From positions 1 through 64,000 of the forward strand of contig QOPD01000006.1 of assembly GCA_003331605.1 (NCBI GenBank): a stretch of 64,000 nt of DNA. The letters are read 5' to 3'. A model generated the notes under the pieces. It made no database searches, was not told where the DNA came from, and was given only the letters and a program-made list of their open reading frames with translations. This stretch comes from SAR86 cluster bacterium (GTDB lineage Bacteria; Pseudomonadota; Gammaproteobacteria; Magnimaribacterales; TMED112). Each line of letters starts with the position of its first letter. Position 1 is the stretch's first letter. Shown piece after piece: positions 1 to 10,100 of this stretch. The position numbers were made by a program, and so were the translations under genes.

Positions 1-1
1 A

Positions 2-775
2 GAGAAATACTTTCCAACCAGCTTGCTTGTGACGGGTTTTGACATCATTTTCTTTTGGGTGGCACGCATGATGATGATGAGCTTAGAGTTCACTGGCAAA
101 GTGCCTTTTAAAGACGTCTATGTTACTGGTCTAATTAGGGATGAAAACGGTCAAAAAATGTCAAAATCAAAAGGTAATATTATCGACCCAATTGATCTTA
201 TCTACGGCATTGATTTAGAAGACCTGGTTATAAAACGAACGGCCAACCTGATGCAAGAAGGTTTGGCCGAGAAGATTGAGCGCAAAACCAGAAAGCAGTT
301 TCCCAATGGCATAGAGTCTTATGGTACCGATGCTTTAAGAATGACCTTCTTCTCACTAGCAACTCATACCAAAGACATTAGCTTTGAGCTTGGACGACTT
401 AAAGGCTACCGCAACTTCTGTAATAAAATTTGGAACGCTGCCCGCTTTATTAACAACTATCCGAAAGTATCCGATGAATTTGTTGCTAAAAACGATAGCG
501 ACAAATGGATTGAAGATGAATTCAATAAGGTCTCAGCACAAATTAAGAAAAACATTGAGGAATATCGTCTCGATTTTGCTATGAACGAAGTCTATGAATT
601 CTTCTGGGGTAAATTTTGCGATCGCTACATTGAAGAATGCAAAACATCGGGTGAAACCAGCAACCTGCACCCCATGCTGAAAAAACTGTTAACCTTGATG
701 CATCCTTTTGCGCCTTTCATTACTGAAGAAGTTAATGAGCTGATCTTTAATGATGGCTCATTAATGGATCTTTAA
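2..775 (+). CDS. valS: Valyl-tRNA synthetase, C-terminal part (5' end outside window); lacks usual C-terminal domain
   Basis: EKYFPTSLLVTGFDIIFFWVARMMMM, KMSKSKGN and GIESYGTDALR motifs; frame open to the window edge (codon at 2-4). Confidence 0.95.
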   Translation, partial: EKYFPTSLLVTGFDIIFFWVARMMMMSLEFTGKVPFKDVYVTGLIRDENGQKMSKSKGNIIDPIDLIYGIDLEDLVIKRTANLMQEGLAEKIERKTRKQFPNGIESYGTDALRMTFFSLATHTKDISFELGRLKGYRNFCNKIWNAARFINNYPKVSDEFVAKNDSDKWIEDEFNKVSAQIKKNIEEYRLDFAMNEVYEFFWGKFCDRYIEECKTSGETSNLHPMLKKLLTLMHPFAPFITEEVNELIFNDGSLMDL

Positions 776-804
776 AAAAATAATTTAATCCTTATTAAAA
801 ACCT

Positions 805-1458
805 ATGACAAAAACATTATTAATAGGCGGCAACTCGGCTATTGCCTGTGCTCTTAAGAAAAATTCAGATAGAGAATTTATTTCGTTATCAAGATCAGAA
901 GGTTCTTTGGATTTGGATGGCGATCTCAATGAGCTGGATAGTATCGCTGATATTGATGGTTTGGTTTATTTTCCTGGGACGATAAATCTAAAACCCTTCG
1001 CCATGCTCAAAGAAGATGATTTTGTGAATGATTTTAGTGTGAACGTGCTAGGAGCAGTTAAAGTTTTAAAAAAAGTCATTAACCAATTAAAAGAAGCAGA
1101 TGGTGCCAGCGTGGTTTTTATTTCATCGGTGGCTGCCAATCTTGGTTTGCCATATCATGCCAGCATATCAGCTGCCAAATCGGCTTTAGAAGGTATGAGT
1201 AAAGCGCTAGCAGCAGAATATGCTACAGCAAAAGTGTGTTTTAACGTGGTTGCTCCAAGTCTTACCAATACACCAATGGCTGGAAATTTGCTGAAAACCG
1301 AAAGACAAGTTGAAGCCAATGAAGAAAGAAACCCGATGAAACAAATTGGCTCACCAGAACAAGTGGCCAAAACCATTGATTTCTTGTTGGATGCACACAA
1401 CAACTGGGTCACAGGTCAGGTTTTCCCTGTTGATGGTGGCATGAGTAACTTAAAGTAA
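805..1458 (+). CDS. SDR family NAD(P)-dependent oxidoreductase
   Basis: Rossmann-like N-terminus GGNSAIACAL, SSVAANLGLPYHASISAAKSAL active-site-like region, C-terminal VTGQVFPVDGGMS typical of SDRs. Confidence 0.9.
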   Translation: MTKTLLIGGNSAIACALKKNSDREFISLSRSEGSLDLDGDLNELDSIADIDGLVYFPGTINLKPFAMLKEDDFVNDFSVNVLGAVKVLKKVINQLKEADGASVVFISSVAANLGLPYHASISAAKSALEGMSKALAAEYATAKVCFNVVAPSLTNTPMAGNLLKTERQVEANEERNPMKQIGSPEQVAKTIDFLLDAHNNWVTGQVFPVDGGMSNLK

Positions 1459-2169
1459 GTTTTTAGAATCTTTATTAGAAACTTCCCAACGTTTTCTTAG
1501 GTAATTGCAGTTCTCACAACGTTTTGAAGCCTGTGGCATTTCGCCATCCAGTGTTTGCTTGGCATCCAGTACAGCCTGCTCAACCCAAGCGTCATCGCAC
1601 TCAAGTCTTACTAGATGCAAATCAAACTCAAGTTTTTGATTGAACATCGGTTCGTTCTTTTTACCGTTGTAGTAAACCAGATAGCCTTCTTTGGCCACTT
1701 CAAAACCATTTTTCTTTAATAGCCATTGGTACATCTCTAACTGCCTTTGATACCCCTTGGCATAATCCCACTTAGCATAGGTATCTTCCCAATCAAATAC
1801 ATTTTTAGCAGTTGACTTAACATCAACAACTATTAACTCGCCTGAGGGTTTTTGCCAGATATCGTCAACCGCACCGCCAAAATTATAACCATCGGCTTCG
1901 TTGATGTATCTCACCCCTTTAAAATTACTACGCCACTCGTCCATTTTTTCATGAGCAAAAGGCACAGCATCAATCCCATGCTCAATGAATAAAGGATGGG
2001 GTTCGGCTTTGGCTCGGTAGTGATCAAATTCATTTTTACAAAGATTATCCACGGCACTGTTTAGTGTGAAGGGCAAGCTATGTGGTCTAATTTTATGCAC
2101 GTAAGCCAAATAGAAACATCTCTGACAACTTAAGTGTTGTTCAACTGCTGATCGGCTAATTTTATGCAT
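1450..2169 (-). CDS. PD-(D/E)XK nuclease superfamily protein, Cas4/AddB-like, with CxxC...CxxC
   Basis: GGAVDDIW, ELIVVDVKST and YQRQLEMYQ motifs match PD-(D/E)XK motifs II/III and QxxxY; N-terminal SCQRC and C-terminal RCENC. Confidence 0.7.
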   Translation of the reverse strand: MHKISRSAVEQHLSCQRCFYLAYVHKIRPHSLPFTLNSAVDNLCKNEFDHYRAKAEPHPLFIEHGIDAVPFAHEKMDEWRSNFKGVRYINEADGYNFGGAVDDIWQKPSGELIVVDVKSTAKNVFDWEDTYAKWDYAKGYQRQLEMYQWLLKKNGFEVAKEGYLVYYNGKKNEPMFNQKLEFDLHLVRLECDDAWVEQAVLDAKQTLDGEMPQASKRCENCNYLRKRWEVSNKDSKNLL

Positions 2170-2617
2170 CTTTTATCATCTCAATGTGCGGAATATTGTC
2201 TTCTAAGTATTCCTCACTACATTTCACAAAACCAAACTTGGAATAGTACTCCTCGAGATAACTTTGAGCTGAAATTTTAGTCGGCATAGCATAATCGACT
2301 TGAATCACTTCCAAACCTTTTTTTATTAGCACCTCAGCATAACCTTTGTTTCTTGCGGTTTCTTTGGTCACGATGCGGCCCAGTGATGGTTCAGGGAATC
2401 TGATACCTGGAGGGTTAATTCTGACATAACTAAGAATTATATCATCCTCTTCTAACCATAAATGACGACAATCTTTATCTCTATCATCAAGGTCTTGATA
2501 AGCGCAATCTTGCTCAACCGTAAAAACCTCTATTCTAAGCTCAAGTATTTTGTATAATTCTCTGTTGCTGAGCTGAGAAAAATTTTTTAAGATTATCCGT
2601 TCATCTAAGTGGAGCAT
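2162..2617 (-). CDS. elaA: GNAT family N-acetyltransferase, ElaA-like
   Basis: LYKILELRIEVFTVEQDCAYQDLDDRDKDCRHLWL and RIVTKETARNKGYAEVLI pattern. Confidence 0.85.
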   Translation of the reverse strand: MLHLDERIILKNFSQLSNRELYKILELRIEVFTVEQDCAYQDLDDRDKDCRHLWLEEDDIILSYVRINPPGIRFPEPSLGRIVTKETARNKGYAEVLIKKGLEVIQVDYAMPTKISAQSYLEEYYSKFGFVKCSEEYLEDNIPHIEMIKDA

Positions 2618-2626
2618 TAATGCATT

Positions 2627-3109
2627 ATGAAAGAATCTATTTACGATTACAAAGTTAAAGATATTGATGGCAAAGAAGTTGCTATGTCTAACTACAAAGA
2701 CAAGGTCTTAATAATCGTTAATGTGGCCAGTACGTGTGGCTTTACACCGCAATACAAAGGACTTCAGAAACTGTACGATACTTTTAAAGACCAAGGGCTG
2801 GTTGTGCTTGGCTTCCCCTGCAACCAATTTGGAGCTCAAGAGCAAGGTGGTGAGGCAGCAATTAAAGATTTCTGTGAAACCAACTTCTCGATAAGCTTTC
2901 CTATGTTTGCCAAAATTGACGTTAACGGTGACAATGCCGACCCACTATTCTTATTTTTACAAAATGCCAAAAAAGGCTTTATGGATACAGAACCAATTAA
3001 GTGGAATTTTTCCAAATTCGTAGTGGATAAAGAGGGCAATGTTGTTGGCCGTTATGGTTCCCTTGATGATCCAGCAGCGTTAGAAGATGATGTTAAAAAG
3101 CTCTTATAA
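2627..3109 (+). CDS. Glutathione peroxidase (Cys type)
   Basis: NVASTCGFTPQY, GFPCNQFGAQE, KWNFSKFVVD motifs. Confidence 0.95.
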   Translation: MKESIYDYKVKDIDGKEVAMSNYKDKVLIIVNVASTCGFTPQYKGLQKLYDTFKDQGLVVLGFPCNQFGAQEQGGEAAIKDFCETNFSISFPMFAKIDVNGDNADPLFLFLQNAKKGFMDTEPIKWNFSKFVVDKEGNVVGRYGSLDDPAALEDDVKKLL

Positions 3110-4055
3110 AAAATACAAAAGCTTTAAACCGCCCTTTCCATTTGCCAATCCCTTCATAGCAACGGTATTAAGCAAACTACGTATTCACCTGCACAAAAAA
3201 GCAGTTACTGAGGTCACGAACAATACTATTAAGGAGGTTTTTACCTGCGTCAATGGCATTAGACTATCGGTGCATAAAAATTTACAGTCCCAAAGCAGCA
3301 AAACACTTTTTCTTATTCCAGGCTATCTTTCACATCAAGACACTTCTTATATGCAGTCCTCATTGGTGTATTTTTATAACCAGGGTTGGAACGTTATTCG
3401 TATTAACCCAGTTGATCATGGCGATAGCTTACCACTTAACAAAGAAATTTTTAATGCTCTGCAGCATACCCTTGTGGCTGAATGCCTTGAACATTACCTC
3501 AATGAAGAGGATACCAATGCTCTAATGGGTTTTTCGTTTGGGGGCAATTATGCCATCCGGATTGGTACACTGGAGATAGCAAAAAAAATGAAAAAGATCG
3601 TAGCAATCTGCCCGATGGTAGATCACGAAAGATCAATTGCAGCCATGCAATCGCCTTTTTTTAAATGGTATTACAAACGAAAATGGCAAAAAAGTTTTAA
3701 ATATAAAGAAGATAGGTGGTCCGACTATGATTTTTCACAGATTTACAAAATAAAAGACTTTAAAGCTATGACAGCAAAACTTCTGCCTGAGATTTTGCCT
3801 GAGTTTACCAATGTTGATGACTATTTCCTCGCTTACAAGATAACCAATGAAGTCGTGGATAAACTTTTAGCTAAAACTACTATTATTGCAGCTGAAGATG
3901 ATGAGGTGGTGCCTGCTTCAACCTTTCAACATCTTAATGAAAATGACCAACTAAAAATTCTTTTTACCCGATATGGTGGTCACAACGGTTTTATTGAAAA
4001 TTATAGGTTTGAAGACTTTTCTATAAAAATCGCTTTTCAAGAGATAAGCTCATAA
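3087..4055 (+). CDS. Alpha/beta hydrolase
   Basis: GFSFGGNYA nucleophile elbow, IPGYLSHQDTSY oxyanion region, late ...DDEVVP and GGHNGF acid/His motifs. Confidence 0.8.
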   Translation: MMLKSSYKKYKSFKPPFPFANPFIATVLSKLRIHLHKKAVTEVTNNTIKEVFTCVNGIRLSVHKNLQSQSSKTLFLIPGYLSHQDTSYMQSSLVYFYNQGWNVIRINPVDHGDSLPLNKEIFNALQHTLVAECLEHYLNEEDTNALMGFSFGGNYAIRIGTLEIAKKMKKIVAICPMVDHERSIAAMQSPFFKWYYKRKWQKSFKYKEDRWSDYDFSQIYKIKDFKAMTAKLLPEILPEFTNVDDYFLAYKITNEVVDKLLAKTTIIAAEDDEVVPASTFQHLNENDQLKILFTRYGGHNGFIENYRFEDFSIKIAFQEISS

Positions 4056-4581
4056 GGACTGCATTCTCCCTGCCGTCACCAAGTCTATAGTAATCCTTGC
4101 GTCGGCCTATCTCAGAAAAACCACACTGCTTGTAAAAGTTTTGCGCTGCAGAATTTGATGCTCTAACTTCGAGAATTACTTGTTTTAAATTAGCAACCTG
4201 ACATCTAGTTGTAAGCGTTTTAAGCATACTTTTGCCTAACCCTTGGCGTTTAAATTCTTTAGCAACACATATGTTTTGTAGATGACATTCCTCGTGCACA
4301 GCTGAGGCAATGCAAAACCCAATGATTTTGTTATTGGCTTTAATAACAAAACTTAAGGTTCTATTTACCAGTACTTTTTGAAAAGTTTGAAGTCGCCATG
4401 GAGTTGGGTTGGAATATTTCTCAATGGTGAACACCTCATCAAGATGAGATTCTGAAAAGTTTTCTATTATTGTGTTAGCTGCCTTTGAAATCTGGTTTTC
4501 TCTTTTCGACAAAAGCCATAACACCTTCAACGTTATCGGCACTGCCAACAAACGCTGCTTGTGCTTCAGCTTCTTCATCAA
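4021..4581 (-). CDS. rimI: Ribosomal protein S18-alanine N-acetyltransferase (RimI-like); true start probably downstream of 4581
   Basis: NPTPWRLQTFQKVL, LQNICVAKEFKRQGLGKSML, LEVRASNSAAQNFYKQCGFSEIGRRKDYY; ORF start overlaps the preceding gene. Confidence 0.85.
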   Translation of the reverse strand: MMKKLKHKQRLLAVPITLKVLWLLSKRENQISKAANTIIENFSESHLDEVFTIEKYSNPTPWRLQTFQKVLVNRTLSFVIKANNKIIGFCIASAVHEECHLQNICVAKEFKRQGLGKSMLKTLTTRCQVANLKQVILEVRASNSAAQNFYKQCGFSEIGRRKDYYRLGDGRENAVLMSLSLEKRFL

Positions 4582-5266
4582 GATTTTTCAAATAAGATCT
4601 ATTAAAGCCCTCACGCATCAAGCTTTTTGTTTTGCCAATGGCATCAGGTGCAAATTCAGCATAGTGCTGTGCAAGTTTAAGTGTTACTTCAAACACTTTA
4701 CCATCTTCAACAACTTCAGAACATATGCCAACTGAAAGACATTCCTCTGCAGACACCCTCTTAGCTTCTGCCGCCATACGAAATGCTTGTTGGTAGCCAA
4801 CAGCTCTTGTTAGCAGCCAATTTGTGCCTCCATCTGGTATCAAAGCAATTTTAGAAAATCCAACTTGAAAGAAACTAGACTGATTCATAAGAACCACATC
4901 GCAACTTAAAAGAAAGGCACAACCAATGCCTGCACATGGCCCCTCTACTGCAGCAAAAACAGGTTTTTCCATGGTAATTAAATTGCCCAAACCAATGTGA
5001 TAACCATTGTGTAGAGACTCTTGCACACTTGGAGCTGAATCCATATCTTCCACTGTGGCAAACTCTGTTAAATCGGCACCAGCACAAAATGCACCACCAG
5101 CACCAGTCAATATAACTGCTCTATATTTTTTATCTTTGGCTTTTTCAGTGCATTTATTGATCGATAAAACAGTCTCTCGGTCAAGAGCATTTCTTTTATC
5201 TGGTCGATTAATCTTTATAACTGCAACATTGCCATGCTCTTCAAACAGTACTTTAGGTTCACTCAT
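4475..5266 (-). CDS. Enoyl-CoA hydratase/isomerase family protein
   Basis: NRPDKRNALDRE, GAGGAFCAGADL, GPCAGIGCAFLLSCDVV motifs. Confidence 0.92.
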   Translation of the reverse strand: MSEPKVLFEEHGNVAVIKINRPDKRNALDRETVLSINKCTEKAKDKKYRAVILTGAGGAFCAGADLTEFATVEDMDSAPSVQESLHNGYHIGLGNLITMEKPVFAAVEGPCAGIGCAFLLSCDVVLMNQSSFFQVGFSKIALIPDGGTNWLLTRAVGYQQAFRMAAEAKRVSAEECLSVGICSEVVEDGKVFEVTLKLAQHYAEFAPDAIGKTKSLMREGFNRSYLKNLDEEAEAQAAFVGSADNVEGVMAFVEKRKPDFKGS

Positions 5267-6221
5267 CCAATTTCTCCGCGATTAAATAATTATTGTATTT
5301 TGATAAAACTACCCCAGCATTCTGGCCATCATCTCTTTGAAATTTTAGTACAGGATTCGCGCCCTGTCTTGATTGAAAGAAAGATTTATCAATTTCTTTC
5401 ATCTGGCTTTCATTGGGAACAGCACAACCCATTTGATTCAACCAAAATCTAATAATCTCTGAGCGCATGAAATAATCCAACTCAGAGAGCTGCTGAAATA
5501 ATAAACCTTCTTCATCGGAGAGTAGTAAATATTTTTCAGCGATTAACTTTTCATAAAGAGTGTTTTGCTGATCCAATATCTGAGCCATTCTGTTGATGCT
5601 CTTATCGACATTGGGCCATTTTTCTTTAATTAGAGGAATAACTTCATTTCTCAAGAAATTCCGACTATAAACATTTTCATTATTGGTTTCATCAATAATA
5701 AATTCTTGTTTTACTGCTTTAAGATGATTTAATATTTCCGACTTGTTTAGCCCCATCAAGGGTCTAATGAATACCAAATCACTATGTCTTGATATTCTTT
5801 TCATGCCAGCAAGACCTTTGATGCCTGTCCCTCTGAAAATTCGAAACAGCACAGTCTCAACTTGATCGTCGGCGTGATGACCTAAAATTAAAACCGTCTC
5901 GCTTTCAAATTGTTGAAAAACTTTTTGTCTTGCCACTCTTGCTGCTGCTTCAAAACCTTGGTCTTCGACCTTAACTTTTACCTTTACAGATTTAAAAGTA
6001 ATACTTAGTTTTTGACATAGCTTTTCGCAACCCTGCTCCCACTCACTGGATGCAGTTTGAGCTTGATGGTTGATGTGTAAGGCTGAAAGTTTAGAACTAT
6101 CTTTGAGACTCCCTTTAGTAGCCAATAGTGCTAGAGTGGAATCCGGACCACCACTAAATGCAACTACCACTTTTTTGGCGTTAAAGATAATCGATAATTC
6201 CTCTGGAGTAAAAAAATTCAT
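5259..6221 (-). CDS. tilS: tRNA(Ile)-lysidine synthase
   Basis: SGGPDSTLALL PP-loop, LGHHADDQVETVLFRIFRGTGIKGLAGM. Confidence 0.95.
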   Translation of the reverse strand: MNFFTPEELSIIFNAKKVVVAFSGGPDSTLALLATKGSLKDSSKLSALHINHQAQTASSEWEQGCEKLCQKLSITFKSVKVKVKVEDQGFEAAARVARQKVFQQFESETVLILGHHADDQVETVLFRIFRGTGIKGLAGMKRISRHSDLVFIRPLMGLNKSEILNHLKAVKQEFIIDETNNENVYSRNFLRNEVIPLIKEKWPNVDKSINRMAQILDQQNTLYEKLIAEKYLLLSDEEGLLFQQLSELDYFMRSEIIRFWLNQMGCAVPNESQMKEIDKSFFQSRQGANPVLKFQRDDGQNAGVVLSKYNNYLIAEKLDE

Positions 6222-7165
6222 TAAGAGCCAATTTTCATGAACTTTTCATAGCGTTTGGCAGTAAGGTCGTCTAGTGATATTTTGCTCAAGGCCAAAAGCT
6301 CATTGAGAAAGAAATCTTTAACTATCTGATAAGTCTCCTGATGATTCCTGTGGGCCCCTCCAACTGGTTCATTAACAACTTTATCAATGACTTCAAGCTT
6401 AATTAAGTTGCTGGCATCGAGTTTTAATGCCTCCGCTGCTTGTTCAGCATTTTCTGTAGTGCGCCAAAGAATTGAAGCGCAAGCTTCTGGAGATGCCACT
6501 GAATAAATGGAATATTCGAGCATAGCAACGGTATCTGCGAGTCCAATGCCAAAACCTCCGCCAGAGCCACCTTCACCTATAACAAGGTTCACTATTGGGG
6601 TTCTAAGATCTGACATCACTTCTAGGCTTTTTGCTATTGCCTCATGCTGGCCTGAGTGCTCAGCTTTAACTCCCGGATAAGCACCAGGAGTATCAATTAA
6701 TGTAATTAATGGAAGTGAAAATTTTTCAGCTAACTCCATCAACCTATTGGCTTTTCTAAATCCTGAAGGATGTGGCATGCCAAAATTTCTTGCGACTCTT
6801 TCTTCGGTTTCACGACCTTTTTCATGGCCGATAACTACGACCGGATACTCATCAAGAAATGCCATACCTCCAACGATGGCCTTATCATCGTCGCCCAATC
6901 TATCACCGTGCAGTTCCTCAAATCCATCAAAGACATTGTTTATGTAGTCTATGGTGTGCGGTCTATTGGGATGACGTGCAACCAAAACTTTTTGCCAAGG
7001 CGACAAGTTTTTATATATCTTGGCAGTCTCTTTTTCGGCTTCAATTTGCAACTGATTTAATTGCCCTGACAAGTTTTCTGGAGCAGGCACAGCTTTTTTC
7101 AGCTCCTCTATTTTTTCTAAGCAGGTGTATATTGGTTGCTCAAAATCTAAGTGTTGATCCATCAT
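6221..7165 (-). CDS. accA: Acetyl-CoA carboxylase carboxyltransferase subunit alpha
   Basis: LDFEQPIYTCLEKIEELK, RHPNRPHTIDYI, IDTPGAYPGVKAE, GEGGSGGGFGIGLADTVAMLE. Confidence 0.97.
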   Translation of the reverse strand: MMDQHLDFEQPIYTCLEKIEELKKAVPAPENLSGQLNQLQIEAEKETAKIYKNLSPWQKVLVARHPNRPHTIDYINNVFDGFEELHGDRLGDDDKAIVGGMAFLDEYPVVVIGHEKGRETEERVARNFGMPHPSGFRKANRLMELAEKFSLPLITLIDTPGAYPGVKAEHSGQHEAIAKSLEVMSDLRTPIVNLVIGEGGSGGGFGIGLADTVAMLEYSIYSVASPEACASILWRTTENAEQAAEALKLDASNLIKLEVIDKVVNEPVGGAHRNHQETYQIVKDFFLNELLALSKISLDDLTAKRYEKFMKIGS

Positions 7166-10100
7166 TAAAAAATTTGATAGTTTTCCTCGCCAATTAGTTC
7201 ATCTAATTTTGCGAACGTATTATCCTCAAGGGAAATCTTCATGCTGTCAACTCTAATTTCACTTGAGATATTGAGTTTCTCGTCTTTTAATTCAAGGACC
7301 ACGCCCACACCCTCAGGCGAGCTTAAACTCTCTAGCTCTTCAAACTTTCCATTGCCCAAGGTTTGCATCTTTTCTCTTGTTAAGCTGAGTCTAATTTCCG
7401 AGTTTACAACTGATCTAGCGATATCAATAGGATAAATATCTGTGGCCCGTAATTTTATGCCAACGTCTTCCAAGTTTTCTCTGCGATAATCATCGGCTGC
7501 AACCGTACCCTTTATAACCACCAATGAATTTTCTTTGAACAAGGGTTTTTTTAGGTCATGCAACTCAAGGGGTACTGAGACATCGATTAATCCTGTTTCA
7601 TCCGAAACCTCTAAAAAAATAAATATACTTGTCCCTTTTTTGATCACTCTTTTTTGATTGATTAAAACCGGAATATATTTCTCACTGTTTGAGGTCACCA
7701 ATTTTTTTATCGGGTTAAGCTTAGCTGAGAGCGTTTTTCTTAGGAGTGAGACGGGGTGTTTGCTGAAATAAAATCCAAAAGATTCAAGCTCCATCTTAAG
7801 CTTTTCTGGCTCGGAGTATTTTTTTACAGTGACTTCACTTACCTTAAGGTCATCGTTGGAAGCAAACATTTCCAGCATGCCAGATTCCTTTGACTTAAAT
7901 TTTTGCTCTGAGGCTTCAAGATAATTTCGCATCGAACTAACGGCTAAGTCTCTATCGGCAATTTCGTCGAAAGCACCAGATTTTGCCAGACTTTGAAGTG
8001 ATCGGATACCACCTTTCCTGAGATCAATTCTGGATGCAAAATCCATTAAACTTGTAAATTTGCCATTGCTTCGCTCTTTACAAACCTCCTCAATAAATTT
8101 TCTACCCACGTCTTTCAAAGCACCAAGCCCATATTCGATTTGATTCTTATTATTGACAATAAAGGTTTCAAAAGAAGTGTTGATGTTTGGCGGTAAGATT
8201 TCAATCCCCATGAGACCGCAGTCTTTCACATGCGGTTCAAGTTTATCGGTCTTGTCTTGCTCAGAGGATAGCACCGAAGCAATAAAATGGGATGGGTAGT
8301 GTGTTTTTAGATAGGCCGTTTGATAGGCAATAAATGCATAGGCAGCAGAGTGAGATTTATTGAAGCCATACCCTGCAAACTTCTCAATATTATCAAAGAT
8401 TTCAATGGCCTTGTTCTCAGAGATGTTGTTATTTTTGCACCCTGCAACAAAGGTGCCTTTTTCTTCTTCCATGACATCTGCTTTTTTCTTGCCCATAGCT
8501 CGGCGTAAATTGTCAGCATCGCCTAGCGAATAAGAAGCTAGAACCTGTGCTGCTTCCATAACTTGTTCTTGGTATACAAAAACACCATAAGTTTCATTGA
8601 GCACTTTTTTTAAATTAGTATGCTGGTAAGCAATACTTTCACGGCCATTTTTTCTGTTAATGTAGTCATCTGCCATTCCAGAATTGAGTGGTCCAGGTCT
8701 GTATAGGGCAACTAAAGCAACGATGTCAGAAAAGTTTTCCGGCTTAAGTCGCTTAATCAAGTCAATCATGCCACTGGATTCTAACTGAAATAGGCCTTTC
8801 GTCTTTCCTGAGCTTAAAAGGTTAAATACTTTGGCATCATCGAAGGGTATTTCCTTAAGCTTAAAATCAGGATTGATTCTTTCTATAGACATGACTGCAT
8901 TGTTAATTACCGTCAATGTTCTCAAACCAAGGAAATCAAATTTCACCAAACCCACATCCTCGACATCGTACATATCAAGCTGGGTGGCTATAGAGTTGGT
9001 TTCTGAATCGTAGTGCAGAGGGGTAAATTCATGAATATCATTTGGGGCAATGACCACTCCTGCAGCATGTTTGCCTATGCTTCTAGCACAACCTTCAAGC
9101 TTTAATGCCAGCTCTAGAACCTCAGCTGCTTCTTCATTCTCTTTTTGAAGATTTTGTAGCTCTTCAGAGTCTTCAATGGCATCTTTGAGCTTAATTCCTG
9201 GAGTTAAAGGAATCATTTTTGCAATCATATCGCCAAAACCGTATGGCTTTCCAAGTATTCTGGTTACATCCCTTGTAACTCCTCTTGCTGCCATCGTGCC
9301 AAGGGTACCAATCTGGGCAACTGATTTTTCTCCATACTTTTTTTGCACATATTCAATCACTCTATCCCTTCCCTCAATGCAAAAATCAATATCAAAATCA
9401 GGCAAGGAGGGTCTTTCTGGATTTAAAAATCGTTCGAACAAAAGCCCATGCTGTAAAGGATCAAGTGTTGTTATTGATAAGACATATGCCACTAGAGAGC
9501 CTGCCCCGGAACCCCTGCCTGGACCAACTGGAATATTTTGCTCTTTGGCCCACTTAACAAAATCCATAACAATTAAAAAATATCCTGGATAGCCCTTTTC
9601 AGTGATAATCTTAAGTTCATAATCCAGCCTATCTTTATAAGCAGCTTGATCAAGCTCTTTGTTTGCATCTAAATAATCACCCAGTTTGGCTGAGGAAATT
9701 TTTGCTAAGTAGCTCCCAAGATCCGTTTGCTCTTCAACCTCAAATCTGGGTAAAAAATGCTCGCCTGCGCCGACCATAACGTTGCAAAGCTTGGCAACTT
9801 CAAGTGTATTATCAATAGAGGTTTTAGGATGTATTTTCTCCATCTCCTGATAACTTTTAAAATACTGTTCAGGCGAAATTTTGATGCTATCCATTTCGTC
9901 TTTAAGTAGCGTGGCACTATTTATTGCCACTTTGGCCTGATGGGCTAAGTGATCGTCTGGTTCAAGAAACAAAACATCATTTAAAGCCACAGCTGGTATC
10001 GACTTTGCAAACGCAAGATCACTTACCGATGCAGCGACTTGGCTGTAACTTTCTCCAAAATTCGAACTACCAATGAAAAAGTTTTCGGCAAAGGCTTTTT

